Counted from the first letter of the stretch, positions 1 to 7,980 are shown. The stretch: 13,803 nucleotides of DNA from Synechococcus sp. CO36386bin_37 (GCA_011525445.1 WTGE01000406.1:1-13803); one strand, 5' to 3'. The notes: generated by a model from the letters alone, not told the origin. Program-made: numbers and translations.

Positions 1-288
1 GTGTTGCGCCTTGCACTTCAGAACCTTGAAGCATTTGTGTTGACTCCGGTGTTGCTCAGCCGGACCGTGAACCTCCTGCCGACTGTCGCACTGACAGCCC
101 AGCTGAGCCTGGGAGCTCTTTTAGGGCTTCCAGGCGTGTTGCTCGCCCTGCCGCTTGTGGTGGTGCTTCAGGTTGTGATGAAGCAGGTGGTAATCAAGCA
201 GATCATGGATCGTTGGCAGTTACCCCCCGTACTGCCACCCGGTACTGCTGAGCTCAAGGGCAGCAGCATCACGATGAAGGACAGCTGA
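1..288 (+). CDS. AI-2E/PerM-family transporter, C-terminal fragment (5' end outside the window)
   Basis: This is the last 95 residues of a polytopic membrane protein; the reading frame is already open at base 1, so the true start lies upstream. The visible part has the family's C-terminal signature: a motif beginning QNLEAFVLTPVLLSR, then two hydrophobic helices (about residues 26-42 and 43-60 of the fragment, the second rich in LLALPLVVVLQ), then a short charged cytoplasmic tail. AI-2E/PerM proteins are inner-membrane permeases with about eight helices. Their substrate in cyanobacteria is unknown, and the autoinducer name should not be taken as function here. The gene ends at a TGA at 286-288 and its last 69 bases overlap, tail to tail, the 3' end of the flavin-reductase-like gene on the other strand. 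Family assignment is fairly safe; substrate is not assignable. Confidence 0.85.
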   Translation: MLRLALQNLEAFVLTPVLLSRTVNLLPTVALTAQLSLGALLGLPGVLLALPLVVVLQVVMKQVVIKQIMDRWQLPPVLPPGTAELKGSSITMKDS

Positions 289-702
289 TTTCACTTGTCC
301 TAAAAAAACGGTGTGATCTCCATGAGCAAGTTCGCCGACGAGCTCACATTCCACAGCTCCCAGGGCCTCCTTCAGAATCGGCAAGCCAAGCTCTCCAGTT
401 GTGAACGGTGCGGCTTCGAAGCGTCCACCAACGGCCTGCTGTGGCTTGAAGAACACAGCGGCCAGATCTTTTTGATCCGCTGCCAGTACGTTCAGAGAAA
501 AGCGCTTCGTGCGTTGAATCATGCCATTGCTGGTGCTGTCCGCACGAACGGCCATCACCACAAGAGGTGGGTCGAATGAACCCTGCGTGACCCAGCTGGC
601 TGTGAAACCGTTGACTTGATCCCCCTCTGCGACGCCACAGATGAACAGACCATGGGGGATTTTTCTCAACAGAATTTTCTTGGCTTCTTGATCAAGCGAC
701 AT
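220..702 (-). CDS. Flavin reductase-like (FMN-binding split-barrel) protein
   Basis: A 160-residue single-domain protein of the flavin reductase-like family, whose members bind FMN or FAD and pass electrons from NAD(P)H to flavin or partner oxygenases. Matching features are the N-terminal IPHGLFICG strand, the NGFTASWVTQGSFDPPLVV segment (residues about 32-50) typical of the flavin-binding barrel, the FSLNVLA motif near residue 70, and the GDHTVFLGQV motif near residue 128. Length suits a stand-alone domain; in cyanobacteria the same domain also forms the C-terminus of larger flavodiiron proteins, but no other domain is present here. It starts at an ATG (700-702), 48 bases after the stop of the 73-residue membrane protein, so it is last in the - strand cluster or has its own promoter in that gap. 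The 3' end overlaps the AI-2E-family gene. The physiological acceptor cannot be told from sequence. Confidence 0.88.
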   Translation of the reverse strand: MSLDQEAKKILLRKIPHGLFICGVAEGDQVNGFTASWVTQGSFDPPLVVMAVRADSTSNGMIQRTKRFSLNVLAADQKDLAAVFFKPQQAVGGRFEAAPFTTGELGLPILKEALGAVECELVGELAHGDHTVFLGQVKSAVLHRDAAALELSSTGWQYGG

Positions 703-750
703 CGTGCGTCTGAGGTGTTATTCCAACCTAGGAGTCCATGCTCAGATGCG

Positions 751-972
751 TCATGGCTCCGATCGACGGGTGGGCCCGTAGCGTTTCCACATTGATGGGA
801 GAAGAAGGATCACAACGACGGCCAGCAGGTGGTGCCGCACGGCGAAGATCAGGCTGGTGAGGGTGACGTGATCCCAGAGGAGCTGCAGTTCCACCCGCAG
901 GTCGGATAAAGCGAGAACGCCGAGTAGCAGAGGCACCCAGCGCTGGGACGGGACTCTCGAGGGAGGTGCCAA
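751..972 (-). CDS. Small hydrophobic protein downstream of secF, unknown function
   Basis: A 73-residue ORF that begins with TTG one base after the secF stop codon (974-976), which suggests translational coupling with secF. Residues 1-12 are basic and proline-rich, residues 13-20 are hydrophobic, the segment WDHVTLTSLIFAVRHH is amphipathic, and residues 48-59 (LLAVVVILLLPS) form a clear hydrophobic stretch followed by a basic tail rich in Arg. This fits one or two membrane-associated helices with a positive C-terminus on the cytoplasmic side. I do not recognise a named family. Its position directly behind secDF makes a membrane role plausible, but that is inference from context only. The TTG start is the only sensible one, since the frame has no upstream ATG before overlapping deeply into secF. 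A chance ORF is less likely given the tight junction and hydrophobic pattern. Confidence 0.6.
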   Translation of the reverse strand: MAPPSRVPSQRWVPLLLGVLALSDLRVELQLLWDHVTLTSLIFAVRHHLLAVVVILLLPSMWKRYGPTRRSEP

Positions 973-973
973 A

Positions 974-1978
974 TCACGCTCCCACGGTGCGCTGTTTGGG
1001 CCAGATACTGAGCAGGGATGGAGCTAAGGCAATGCTGGACCAACTCCCTACAATCACTCCGGCGGCAAGGGCGACTGCAAACCAGAACAGTGTGGATCCA
1101 CCAAACACAATGAGTCCGAGAAGTGGAAGCAAGGTGGTGCCACTGGTGTAGAGGGTGCGGGTGAGTGTGGCGGAGACGGCACGATCCACCTGAGTATCGA
1201 GAGGGAGATCTCCATCCTCGCGCTGGCGCTCGCGGATGCGGTCAAAGACCACAACGGTGTCGTTCACCGAATAACCGGCGATCGTCAGCAGAGAAACAGC
1301 AAAGAGACTGTCAACTTCCAAGCCACTGACCAACCCAAGCCAGGCGAACAGACCACAGACAATTAAAACGTCATGGCCTAAGGCCACGAGTGCAAGCACG
1401 GCGTATCGACCGTCATAGCGAATGCTGATGTAGAGAGCAATGCCTGAAAAAGCCACCAGCAACGAGATCAAGCTGCTGCGCAGCAGCTGACCTCCAAGAC
1501 TGGGTCCAATCGTGTCAACGGATTGACCATCCACCGCAAAGGGCCCGGCAACCGGCTCCATCGCTTCAATCACGGCTTGGCCCTGGGATGCGGTCAAGGC
1601 GGGCATGCGCAACACCACGGATTGGCCACCATCGAGGAGTTGAACGCGAGCTGTTGCCAGATTCGGCACAGATTGAGCCCTCTTATCGCTGCTGTCGTCA
1701 GGGGTAAGGGTGAGGCTCCCAAGTTTCTGCTGAATGTCGATGGCCTTGATGGTTGGGCACGAGCTTCCGCAGTCTCGCTCCAATTGGATTTGGGTTCCTC
1801 CGGTGAAATCAAGTCCAGGCCTTAAGGGTGAGCGAATCTGGGGATTGGTCCAGCTCAGAATCAACCCAAGGGCGCTGAAGATCAGTACGAAACCCGAAAT
1901 CATCCAGACGTTTCGTCGTTGCCGGCTGAGTGGGAAACGCAACGGGCGTTCCTGACCAGTTGGAGAAGACTCAACCAT
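974..1978 (-). CDS. secF: Protein translocase subunit SecF
   Basis: SecF works with SecD and the SecYEG channel, using the proton gradient to help exported proteins finish crossing the plasma or thylakoid membrane. The 334-residue product has the family layout: a cytoplasmic N-terminus, first membrane helix near residues 23-43, the DFTGG motif at 57-61 starting the first periplasmic/lumenal domain, then five more helices from about residue 165. The segment GYSVNDTVVVFDRIRER (about 235-251) is the conserved proton-pathway region of helix 4 and its following loop. Two cysteines at 70 and 74 lie in the exported domain, an unusual detail that could allow a disulfide. ATG start at 1976-1978, three bases after the secD stop, so the pair is almost certainly co-translated, as secDF usually is. 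Confidence 0.97.
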   Translation of the reverse strand: MVESSPTGQERPLRFPLSRQRRNVWMISGFVLIFSALGLILSWTNPQIRSPLRPGLDFTGGTQIQLERDCGSSCPTIKAIDIQQKLGSLTLTPDDSSDKRAQSVPNLATARVQLLDGGQSVVLRMPALTASQGQAVIEAMEPVAGPFAVDGQSVDTIGPSLGGQLLRSSLISLLVAFSGIALYISIRYDGRYAVLALVALGHDVLIVCGLFAWLGLVSGLEVDSLFAVSLLTIAGYSVNDTVVVFDRIRERQREDGDLPLDTQVDRAVSATLTRTLYTSGTTLLPLLGLIVFGGSTLFWFAVALAAGVIVGSWSSIALAPSLLSIWPKQRTVGA

Positions 1979-1981
1979 GGC

Positions 1982-3466
1982 TCAAGCAGCGGAAGATGGC
2001 AGTTGCCCGGCGGGCAGGAAATTGGTGGGTCGTCGAAGCGATTGGTAGCTCATCAGAAAGCGCAAGAGCGTGCGGGTGCAGGTGAGGGCTGTGAACAGGC
2101 TGAGCAGAACTCCAATTCCGAGCGTGGCAGCAAAACCTTTGACAAGGCCGGTTCCTAGGAAGAACAAGGCGGCACAACTGATCAGTGTGGTGATGTGTCC
2201 ATCAACGATCGAGGAGAAGGCTTGAGAGAATCCGGTTTCAATCGAGCGGATCAGGGTGTTCCCTCGACGCAGTTCATCTTTGATGCGTTCAAAGATCAAC
2301 ACGTTGGCATCCACGGCCATACCGATACTGAGAATGAACCCTGCCGTCCCTGGCAATGTGAGGGTGACCGGGATCAGCGAGTAGGACGCGATATTGAACA
2401 GGGCATAAAGACTGAGAGCCAGAACAGCAACCACTCCTGCGAGTCGATAGACGAGCAACATGAACAGGGCAACCAACATCAGGCCGGCCAGGGCGGCAAT
2501 CAAGCTGCGGCGGACGTTTTCAGCACCCAGGCTTGGACCGATCGTGCGGACCTCGAGAATCTCAACGGGGAGAGGAAGGGATCCGCCTCTGAGCTGGACT
2601 TCCAGATCCCGCGCTTCCTCGGCGCTGAAATTGCCAGTGATGACTGCAGAGCCACCTGTGATGCCGGCAGCTTTGAATTGTTCTCCTACGCTGGCTTCGC
2701 TGATTGGACGGCCATCGAGAACGATGCCGAGCAGTCGTCCGGTTCCTGCAATGGAGCGGGTGAGCTCTGCAAACTTGTCACCCCCTTCTCGATTGAAGGT
2801 CAGGGTGACTTCCCAGCTGCTGCCGTTTTGCTGTTGTTGGCGACCAGCAGTCACGAGGTCTTTGCCGGTGAGTGCTGCCGGTTCGAAACGATCCACGATT
2901 TGCGCATTGGCTCGGTCCAGAAGCTGTTGCAGTTGCTCCTGTTCGGAAGCGGCTTCCCCTTCAAGACCTAAAGCCTTCTGAGCCTTCGCGAGCTCTTCAC
3001 GGGTGCGTTCATCATCTTCATCTTTGGATTCTGATGAAGCTTTGCTTGCGTTTAAAGCCAGGATGCTTTTCAACTGCGCCCTGAGCTGAATCAAGCTGCG
3101 TAACTCCTCCTCTGTGCCTGGCTTCTGTGCTCTGAACTCAAGCAGAGCAGTGCTGCCAAGCACTCTGGCTGCTCTGGACGGATCGGTCACGCCTGGTAGC
3201 TGCAACACCAGTTGGTTGTCGCCCACGGTTTGGAGTGTCGATTCGGCGACTCCCAAACCATTCACGCGACGATCCAGCACCGCCTTCACCGCTTCCAGCT
3301 GTTCGGCGTTCACCTTGGTGATCTCACCCGAGGGCTGCACTTCAAGAGTGAGCTGGCTGCCCCCACGCAGATCAAGTCCGAGCTGAAGCGGAAAACTGGC
3401 GAGAACGGAGCCGGCCGCGATGGCCAGAGCGAGGATGAGGGCGAACCACCCCTGTTGACGCGCCAT
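1982..3466 (-). CDS. secD: Protein translocase subunit SecD
   Basis: Partner of SecF in the SecDF export motor. The product of about 494 residues has an N-terminal membrane helix (about 7-26), the LGLDLRGG signature just after it, a large exported P1 region, and five C-terminal helices beginning near residue 317, including the conserved GMAVDANVLIFERIKDELRRG segment (slightly over 20 residues) that carries the acidic proton-relay residue. Within the exported region, roughly residues 115-195, is a highly charged Lys/Glu/Gln-rich stretch with coiled-coil character, longer and more polar than in compact SecD proteins. I chose the ATG at 3464-3466; a TTG immediately before it (3467-3469) would add one residue and touch the pdhB stop at 3470-3472. 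Either way the spacing to pdhB is three bases or less, with only a weak G-rich ribosome site inside the pdhB end. Confidence 0.97.
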   Translation of the reverse strand: MARQQGWFALILALAIAAGSVLASFPLQLGLDLRGGSQLTLEVQPSGEITKVNAEQLEAVKAVLDRRVNGLGVAESTLQTVGDNQLVLQLPGVTDPSRAARVLGSTALLEFRAQKPGTEEELRSLIQLRAQLKSILALNASKASSESKDEDDERTREELAKAQKALGLEGEAASEQEQLQQLLDRANAQIVDRFEPAALTGKDLVTAGRQQQQNGSSWEVTLTFNREGGDKFAELTRSIAGTGRLLGIVLDGRPISEASVGEQFKAAGITGGSAVITGNFSAEEARDLEVQLRGGSLPLPVEILEVRTIGPSLGAENVRRSLIAALAGLMLVALFMLLVYRLAGVVAVLALSLYALFNIASYSLIPVTLTLPGTAGFILSIGMAVDANVLIFERIKDELRRGNTLIRSIETGFSQAFSSIVDGHITTLISCAALFFLGTGLVKGFAATLGIGVLLSLFTALTCTRTLLRFLMSYQSLRRPTNFLPAGQLPSSAA

Positions 3467-3469
3467 CAA

Positions 3470-4453
3470 TCAGAGCCCCGTGCGCACAATGGCTTGAGCT
3501 GCCTCAACGATTTGGTGGGGCTGGATGATGGTCAGATTTTCAAGATTGCCGTTGTAAGGCGTAGGAATGTCCTGGCTGGATAAACGAATCGGTCTTGCAT
3601 CGAGGTCGTCGAAGCAATGCTCGGTAATGAGCGCGATGAGTTCCGCTCCGATACCTCCTGTTTTCATGCACTCTTCCACCACAATCACCCGATGTGTTTT
3701 GCGGATCGAGCGGGCGATCGTCTCCATGTCAAAGGGTTTGAGACTGATCAGGTCGATTAATTCAGCATTGATTCCATCCGCTTCAAGCTGTTCCACAGCT
3801 TTCAGGCAGTGGTGTCGCATCCTTGAGTAGGTGAGGATCGTGACGTCACGACCTTCTTGCACCAGATCGGCTTGATCCAGGGCGCAGGTGTAATCACCTT
3901 CCGGCAGCTCTTCCGTGAGGTTGTAAAGCAGCACGTGTTCAAAAAAGAGCACGGGGTTGTTGTCACGGATGGCTGCCTTCATCAGCCCCTTGGCATTGGT
4001 CGGCGTACTGCAGGCCACGATTTTGATACCGGGAACAGCGTGGAAATAGGCCTCAAGTCGTTGACTGTGTTCAGCTCCAAGCTGTCTTCCCACGCCCCCT
4101 GGGCCACGGACCACAGTTGGGATCGTGAAATTCCCTCCACTGGTGTAGCGGAGCATCCCCATGTTGTTGGAAATTTGATTGAAGGCCAGGAGCAGAAAGC
4201 CCATGTTCATGCCCTCAACGATGGGTCTCAGGCCCGTCATGGCGGCACCAACGGCCATCCCGGTGAAACTGTTTTCAGCAATCGGTGTGTCGAGGACGCG
4301 TAATTCGCCGTATTTCTCGTAGAGATCCTTGGTGACTTTGTAGGAGCCGCCGTATTGACCGACGTCTTCACCCATTACACAGACATGGGCGTCGCGGGCC
4401 ATCTCTTCGTCGATGGCCTCACGAAGTGCATTGAAGAGAAGCGTCCCTGCCAC
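3470..4453 (-). CDS. pdhB: Pyruvate dehydrogenase E1 component, beta subunit
   Basis: The beta chain of the heterotetrameric thiamine-diphosphate-dependent E1, which decarboxylates pyruvate and hands the acetyl group to the lipoyl domain of E2, feeding acetyl-CoA to fatty acid synthesis and central metabolism. The 327-residue length is normal for a free E1-beta. Diagnostic segments are [20 protein letters not shown] near residue 28, the [18 protein letters not shown] block, [19 protein letters not shown] with the conserved histidine, and the C-terminal [13 protein letters not shown] motif. It begins with a GTG (4451-4453) without a clear Shine-Dalgarno sequence. The alpha subunit gene is not in this window, as expected where pdhA and pdhB are unlinked. 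A branched-chain E1-beta is possible on fold alone, but the sequence is of the cyanobacterial/plastid PdhB type. Confidence 0.96.
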   Translation of the reverse strand: MAGTLLFNALREAIDEEMARDAHVCVMGEDVGQYGGSYKVTKDLYEKYGELRVLDTPIAENSFTGMAVGAAMTGLRPIVEGMNMGFLLLAFNQISNNMGMLRYTSGGNFTIPTVVRGPGGVGRQLGAEHSQRLEAYFHAVPGIKIVACSTPTNAKGLMKAAIRDNNPVLFFEHVLLYNLTEELPEGDYTCALDQADLVQEGRDVTILTYSRMRHHCLKAVEQLEADGINAELIDLISLKPFDMETIARSIRKTHRVIVVEECMKTGGIGAELIALITEHCFDDLDARPIRLSSQDIPTPYNGNLENLTIIQPHQIVEAAQAIVRTGL

Positions 4454-4514
4454 GGCGTTGCTGCAATCCCGGCAAGGCCGGCGTCAGTGGCCAAGCTATC
4501 TCAGCAGGGAAACA

Positions 4515-4610
4515 TCAGCCTCCTGCGGCGAAGGTTGTGAGCAGGAGCACCGAGAGCAGTAACCCTGGAGAGAGAAGCAGGATCAGTTGACCAAGATCGT
4601 GTGGAGTCAT
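4515..4610 (-). CDS. Putative 31-residue single-pass membrane peptide
   Basis: I find an ATG (4608-4610) followed by 31 codons and a TGA (4515-4517) in the 199-base gap between the DUF3082-like gene and pdhB. The peptide starts MTPHDLGQ, continues with an uninterrupted hydrophobic stretch of about 18 residues (LILLLSPGLLLSVLLLTT) and ends in a short Ala/Gly-rich tail. That is the shape of the tiny one-helix subunits of photosystems and the cytochrome b6f complex, but I cannot match it to a named one (not PsaM, PsbX, Psb30, PetL, PetM or PetN as I remember them). A GGTGGT element eight bases upstream could serve as ribosome-binding site. It is on the same strand as both neighbours and 61 bases from the pdhB start. 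Chance is possible because Leu codons are common, so this stays a candidate. Confidence 0.55.
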   Translation of the reverse strand: MTPHDLGQLILLLSPGLLLSVLLLTTFAAGG

Positions 4611-4652
4611 CAACAATCACCACCAATGGCTGTTCAGGGCAGTGATCTGACG

Positions 4653-4970
4653 CTAGGTAGCGTCGACTTCATTGCCTGTGAAAAGACTGCGAAGAAACAC
4701 AAGAAACAGGCCAATGCCAATGAAGAGAAAACTGAATGTGGCGAGGAAACACAGGCCGATCAATAAAGTTTTCAACGCTGAGGCGATGCTTTGAGCGGTG
4801 GGTGAACTCAACGTGGGTGGACGATTTGCGAAATAGATCACCATCCCCCTGCTCAGTTTCAAACTGAACCAGCCCATCAGCAGACTTGTGAGGGATCCTG
4901 ACAGAAAGCTGAGTGGTCCCTTCTTGGGTTCAGAGGGTGCTTCAGGCGTTTTGGTGTCTTGATGACTCAT
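4653..4970 (-). CDS. DUF3082-like small membrane protein
   Basis: A 105-residue protein starting at the ATG at 4968-4970. That ATG overlaps the ispE stop codon as ATGA, which is why I prefer it over an upstream in-frame start inside ispE. The N-terminus is hydrophilic (Lys, Glu and Pro, residues 1-20). Two hydrophobic segments follow: a moderate one near residues 20-45 and a strong one near 68-95 (a Leu/Phe-rich stretch around [20 protein letters not shown]). The spacer contains YFANRPP, followed by an Ala/Ser-rich helix leading to the second segment. This arrangement resembles DUF3082, a family I know only from cyanobacteria and whose function is unknown. Coupling to ispE points to co-expression, not necessarily shared function. 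The membrane location is well supported; the family name is from memory of the pattern. Confidence 0.82.
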   Translation of the reverse strand: MSHQDTKTPEAPSEPKKGPLSFLSGSLTSLLMGWFSLKLSRGMVIYFANRPPTLSSPTAQSIASALKTLLIGLCFLATFSFLFIGIGLFLVFLRSLFTGNEVDAT

Positions 4971-5899
4971 GGCATCAGCTTGGCGCCATGAGCAATGAAT
5001 GAACAACTCCAAGCCGCCAAGCCCGCCTGCTCAAATTGAGATTGAAATCTCTTCAGGGCCTGATCCGCTTCCAGTGGACTGGCAAAAAGGGCGAAGCAGC
5101 TGGGCCCGGAACCACTCATGGCTGTTCGAAGTTGTCCGGGAAGGGCTTTAAGCAAGCGAAGTGCTGTCTGAACGGAGGGGTTTTGAGAAGCCACAACATC
5201 CTGCAGATCGTTGCGCAGTGGGGGTGGCTCAGCAGCGCGTAGAGGGTGGAGCCAGGAGGCGTCACGCAGAAGCTGACGCTGTCTTGCAAAACTCTCTTCA
5301 CTGTCCAGATACTGATCACTTTTGAGTCGACGGCACTCCCGATAGGCCCATGGCGTTGACACGCTGACCGTTGGATCTTTCACGAGAACGACACCCAGTG
5401 ATTCGCCTGGAATCGGAAGGGATTCGAGACACTCACCGCGACCAAAACACAGCTGACCTCCACCGGTGAGACAAAACGGCATGTCTGAACCCAGTTCAGC
5501 GGCCATGCGTTCCAATTGACTCAGGTCATGTCCCAGTCCCCAAAGAGTGTTGAGCGCCACCAGTGCTGCAGCCCCATCACTCGAGCCGCCTGCGAGACCA
5601 GCGCCAATGGGGATGCGTTTGTGGAGTGAGATGTCTGCGCCAAGCTCACTGAAACCGGATCGCTGTTTCAGCAATTCAGCGGCTCGGACCACCAGGTTGT
5701 CGCTTCCGCAACTCAGTCCTGGTTGATCACAGCGCAGCTGAATCAACCCGTCAGCACGGTTGTCACACTCAATCGCATCAGCGAGGTCGATGCTCTGCAT
5801 CACCATCGCCAGTTCGTGGAAGCCATCGGATCGCTGACCAAGCACCTCGAGATGCAAGTTGATCTTGGCGGGAGCGATGACGCGGACGGTAGCGCTCAT
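4967..5899 (-). CDS. ispE: 4-diphosphocytidyl-2-C-methyl-D-erythritol kinase
   Basis: IspE phosphorylates the 2-hydroxyl of CDP-methylerythritol with ATP, the fourth step of the MEP route to IPP and DMAPP, which supplies carotenoids, the phytol chain of chlorophyll and quinone tails. It is a GHMP-family kinase. The N-terminal [11 protein letters not shown] motif (9-19) carries the catalytic lysine at 12, the glycine-rich ATP loop [15 protein letters not shown] sits at 99-113, and GSDMPF contains the catalytic aspartate near 139. The C-terminal GHMP motif [11 protein letters not shown] is also present. The 310-residue length is typical. It lies four bases after rsmA and overlaps the DUF3082-like gene by four; rsmA-ispE linkage is common in bacteria, and both genes are probably read from one promoter upstream of rsmA. 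Confidence 0.97.
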   Translation of the reverse strand: MSATVRVIAPAKINLHLEVLGQRSDGFHELAMVMQSIDLADAIECDNRADGLIQLRCDQPGLSCGSDNLVVRAAELLKQRSGFSELGADISLHKRIPIGAGLAGGSSDGAAALVALNTLWGLGHDLSQLERMAAELGSDMPFCLTGGGQLCFGRGECLESLPIPGESLGVVLVKDPTVSVSTPWAYRECRRLKSDQYLDSEESFARQRQLLRDASWLHPLRAAEPPPLRNDLQDVVASQNPSVQTALRLLKALPGQLRTAMSGSGPSCFALFASPLEADQALKRFQSQFEQAGLAAWSCSFIAHGAKLMP

Positions 5900-5903
5900 C
5901 CGA

Positions 5904-6737
5904 TCAAACAGCAGAGTCGAGTTGATTCAAACGCTTCGCCAGGGCGACCCAGGCTTCTGGTGCAATCTCCTGGGGGCGTTGTTGAAGGGCAATGCCTGCC
6001 GCTTCCGCCATGGGTTGCAACTGATCTCGAGGACAGGCCGGAGCCAATGTGTTGCGCAACATTTTGCGCCGGCTCAGAAAAGCCATCTTGAGCAAACGTT
6101 CCACCCGTCGCGCGACGGGATGTGCAAGACGTTGTTCAGCGGGAAAGGGTTCGATGCAGATCACCTCCGACTGCACTTTTGGCGGGGGTTGAAAGCAGCG
6201 TGGAGGAACGGCACAGATGTGGCTGCATCGTCCCAGCAGCTGCATGCGCACGCTGAGGGCACTGAAATTGCGATGGCCGGGTTGTGCGCGGATGCGTTGC
6301 GCGACCTCATGTTGCACAAGCAAGACCAGACGCTGGTAGTTGGGTTCAGCGGGATGGTCGAGGCGACCGATTAAACGCTCGAGCAGTGGTCCTGTGATGT
6401 TGTAAGGAATATTGGCTACAACTTTGTTGGCTGGTGATCCATCGTTCAGCTCCAGGGGCAAGGACAGCACATCGCCTGCCTTCAAGGAGAAGCGAGGGTC
6501 TGAACCGAACCGTTCCTGGAGACCGACCACGAGATCCCGATCGAGTTCTATGGCATGAATGGCATCTGCCTGACTGGCAAGGAGACCTTCCGTCAAGGCA
6601 CCCCGGCCAGGACCCACCTCCAGAATGCGATCCCCAGGCTGCAGGTCAGAAGCCTCCAGGATCCAATCCAGCACTTTCTCATCGCGCAGCCAGTGCTGAC
6701 CAAACCGTTTACGGGCGGTATGTTCTCCGAAGCTCAT
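5904..6737 (-). CDS. rsmA: 16S rRNA (adenine1518-N6/adenine1519-N6)-dimethyltransferase
   Basis: RsmA (KsgA) uses S-adenosylmethionine to dimethylate two adjacent adenines in the 3' terminal hairpin of 16S rRNA late in small-subunit assembly; loss gives kasugamycin resistance. The 277-residue product has the usual N-terminus [11 protein letters not shown], the SAM-binding motif [14 protein letters not shown] at about 40-52, an acidic residue at the end of strand 2 (IELDRDLV, about 63-70), and the catalytic NIPYNI motif at 109-114 (NLPYN in many bacteria). The C-terminal small helical domain is complete. ATG start at 6735-6737. It is the first gene of the - strand cluster, so the 6738-6832 region should carry the promoter, although I cannot identify clear -35 and -10 elements there. 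Confidence 0.96.
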   Translation of the reverse strand: MSFGEHTARKRFGQHWLRDEKVLDWILEASDLQPGDRILEVGPGRGALTEGLLASQADAIHAIELDRDLVVGLQERFGSDPRFSLKAGDVLSLPLELNDGSPANKVVANIPYNITGPLLERLIGRLDHPAEPNYQRLVLLVQHEVAQRIRAQPGHRNFSALSVRMQLLGRCSHICAVPPRCFQPPPKVQSEVICIEPFPAEQRLAHPVARRVERLLKMAFLSRRKMLRNTLAPACPRDQLQPMAEAAGIALQQRPQEIAPEAWVALAKRLNQLDSAV

Positions 6738-6740
6738 GCG

Positions 6741-6863
6741 ATGCGTATCACGGATTCACTGTGCCCCAGCGACGATCTGCAGGACCTCGGCCAGGATGTT
6801 GATGATGATGGATTGATTCACGCGGCCATGGGGTGGACGGGATGGGACAACGGATTCCGTTGA
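6741..6863 (+). CDS. Possible 40-residue small ORF, overlaps the next gene's start
   Basis: The gap between rsmA and the uridine-kinase-like gene contains an ATG (6741-6743) followed by 40 codons to a TGA at 6861-6863. The peptide is acidic in the middle (QDVDDDG) and ends with a Trp-containing segment (GWTGWDN). It overlaps the first bases of the kinase gene in another frame. Composition resembles the neighbouring genes, but the same frame also stays open upstream as an antisense ORF across rsmA, which argues for an accidental opening. I see no convincing ribosome-binding site. It matches no family I know. Listed because nothing else explains this stretch; chance is the leading alternative. 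Confidence 0.25.
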   Translation: MRITDSLCPSDDLQDLGQDVDDDGLIHAAMGWTGWDNGFR

Positions 6864-7438
6864 TCTGCATCGTCGGCCCTTCTGCAGCCGGCAAGACCCA
6901 CTTCAGTCACCGTCTTGCGGAAGCGCTGAAGGAGGTCGGAGTCCGCATTCTGGTGCTTGCTTCTGATGATTACTACAGGCAGAACTGGTGTCCAGATCCG
7001 GTGTATGGGTTTGACACCATCGCAGCGATCGATTCAGAGGCGTTGATCGGCGATCTGCAATGTCTCCAGCGGAGAAGCCTCCGGCAGCGACGCCGCTACG
7101 ACATGGCCACCAGGTCTGTGAGTTGGGATCCGCTTTCCGCTGTCTGGGACATGGTGATCCTCGAGGGCGCCTTTGGCCCTCAGATTCTTTTGGAACGCAT
7201 GCCCCCTGATGTGTTGATCTATCTCGAGGTGTCGCTGGGAAGGCGTGTTCTGCGACGTTTGCGGCGCGACACCCGCGAACGGGGACGTTCCTTACCGGTG
7301 GTGTTGGAACAGACGTTCACCAACATGATCGCTGGAGAGCGACGCTTCATCACCCCACTGAAACAGAGGGCAGATGTGGTGATTCGGAATCCACGGCGTG
7401 ATTTGTCCCGCGTTATCGACCTGATTGATCAGCTCTGA
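6842..7438 (+). CDS. Uridine kinase-like P-loop NTPase (PRK/Udk superfamily)
   Basis: A protein of about 198 residues with a Walker A loop GPSAAGKTH at about 12-20 directly after a hydrophobic strand (LICIV), an SDDYYR motif near 44 that in this superfamily holds the catalytic Asp after the second strand, a Walker B-like strand MVILEGAFG near 107, and the lid-like RRLRRDTRERGRS near 140 with several arginines. This is the layout of uridine kinase and phosphoribulokinase relatives, which phosphorylate a hydroxyl of a nucleoside or sugar phosphate. The true substrate is uncertain because the nucleoside-binding residues cannot be confirmed by eye. I chose the ATG at 6842-6844, preceded by a GGGGTGG element; a GTG at 6833 is in frame and would add three residues. 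It is divergent from rsmA and convergent with the yraN-type gene, so it is probably monocistronic. Confidence 0.85.
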   Translation: MGQRIPLICIVGPSAAGKTHFSHRLAEALKEVGVRILVLASDDYYRQNWCPDPVYGFDTIAAIDSEALIGDLQCLQRRSLRQRRRYDMATRSVSWDPLSAVWDMVILEGAFGPQILLERMPPDVLIYLEVSLGRRVLRRLRRDTRERGRSLPVVLEQTFTNMIAGERRFITPLKQRADVVIRNPRRDLSRVIDLIDQL

Positions 7439-7486
7439 ATAACCGATCGCCTGCGGAGTGGAAGAACTGGTGCCGATGTCCCCTTG

Positions 7487-7927
7487 TCAGAACTCAACAT
7501 CACCCCATAGCTCCGTAATGTGAATCCAGCGCACAGATTTGTGAGTGGGGGGGAGTGGGACCAAAGCCAGCACCACCTCCAGCGCACCATGACAACTCCA
7601 GGGGTGTTGTTTCTGCCAGCAGGCAAGACTGCGCGCCAGTCTCTGCCGCTTCTTTCTGTTGAACGCCCGTAAACCCCAGCGATCCACTCCACAGCATCGA
7701 CGCGCTTTCACCTCCACGGCTAGCAATCGCAGACCACTGGCGTGGGCCTTGATCATGAGCAGGTCGATTTCCCCATACCGACACTTCCAGCGTTCAGAAC
7801 GACATAGCCAGCCGTTGTTGGTGAGCAAACGCCGAACATGACGCTCAGCCCAGAGGCCAGCGTCCTCACTTCCGTGCAATCCCGTCGATGCTCCTCGATT
7901 GTTGATCTGAGCATTCCCCCATTGCAA
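7487..7927 (-). CDS. YraN/UPF0102 family protein (restriction-endonuclease-like fold)
   Basis: A 146-residue protein with the UPF0102 core: a helical segment GLWAERHVRRLL near 24-35, the strand motif YGEIDLLMI at 51-59 and LLAVEVKARR at 68-77. The Glu, Asp and EVK residues form the PD-(D/E)XK-type metal site of this nuclease-like family. The family is very widespread, often annotated only as an endonuclease-like protein, with no settled role; DNA recombination or repair is the usual guess. The C-terminal part (VVLALVPLPP...WIHITELWG) resembles the usual final strand and DAF/W region. The start is unsure: the TTG at 7925-7927 gives 146 residues, but a second TTG at residue 17 would still leave the whole core intact. 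It is convergent with the kinase-like gene (48-base gap) and divergent from the NadR-like gene (53-base gap). Confidence 0.85.
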   Translation of the reverse strand: MQWGNAQINNRGASTGLHGSEDAGLWAERHVRRLLTNNGWLCRSERWKCRYGEIDLLMIKAHASGLRLLAVEVKARRCCGVDRWGLRAFNRKKRQRLARSLACWQKQHPWSCHGALEVVLALVPLPPTHKSVRWIHITELWGDVEF

Positions 7928-7980
7928 TCATGTCCAAACTCTTTAAAGCGTTTGTCAAGCAACCTTGAGCTCACAACGCC

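Noticed and set aside
2195..2981. Two long ORFs (258 and 173 residues) on the + strand opposite secD
   Set aside because: Both are antisense to a certain secD and have odd composition (many His/Gln/Asn or Ser/Arg runs), as expected of shadow frames in a codon-biased gene.
4473..4487. CCGGC-AAG-GCCGG hairpin just before pdhB
   Set aside because: Five-base stem and three-base loop only, with no T-run; too weak to call an attenuator or terminator.
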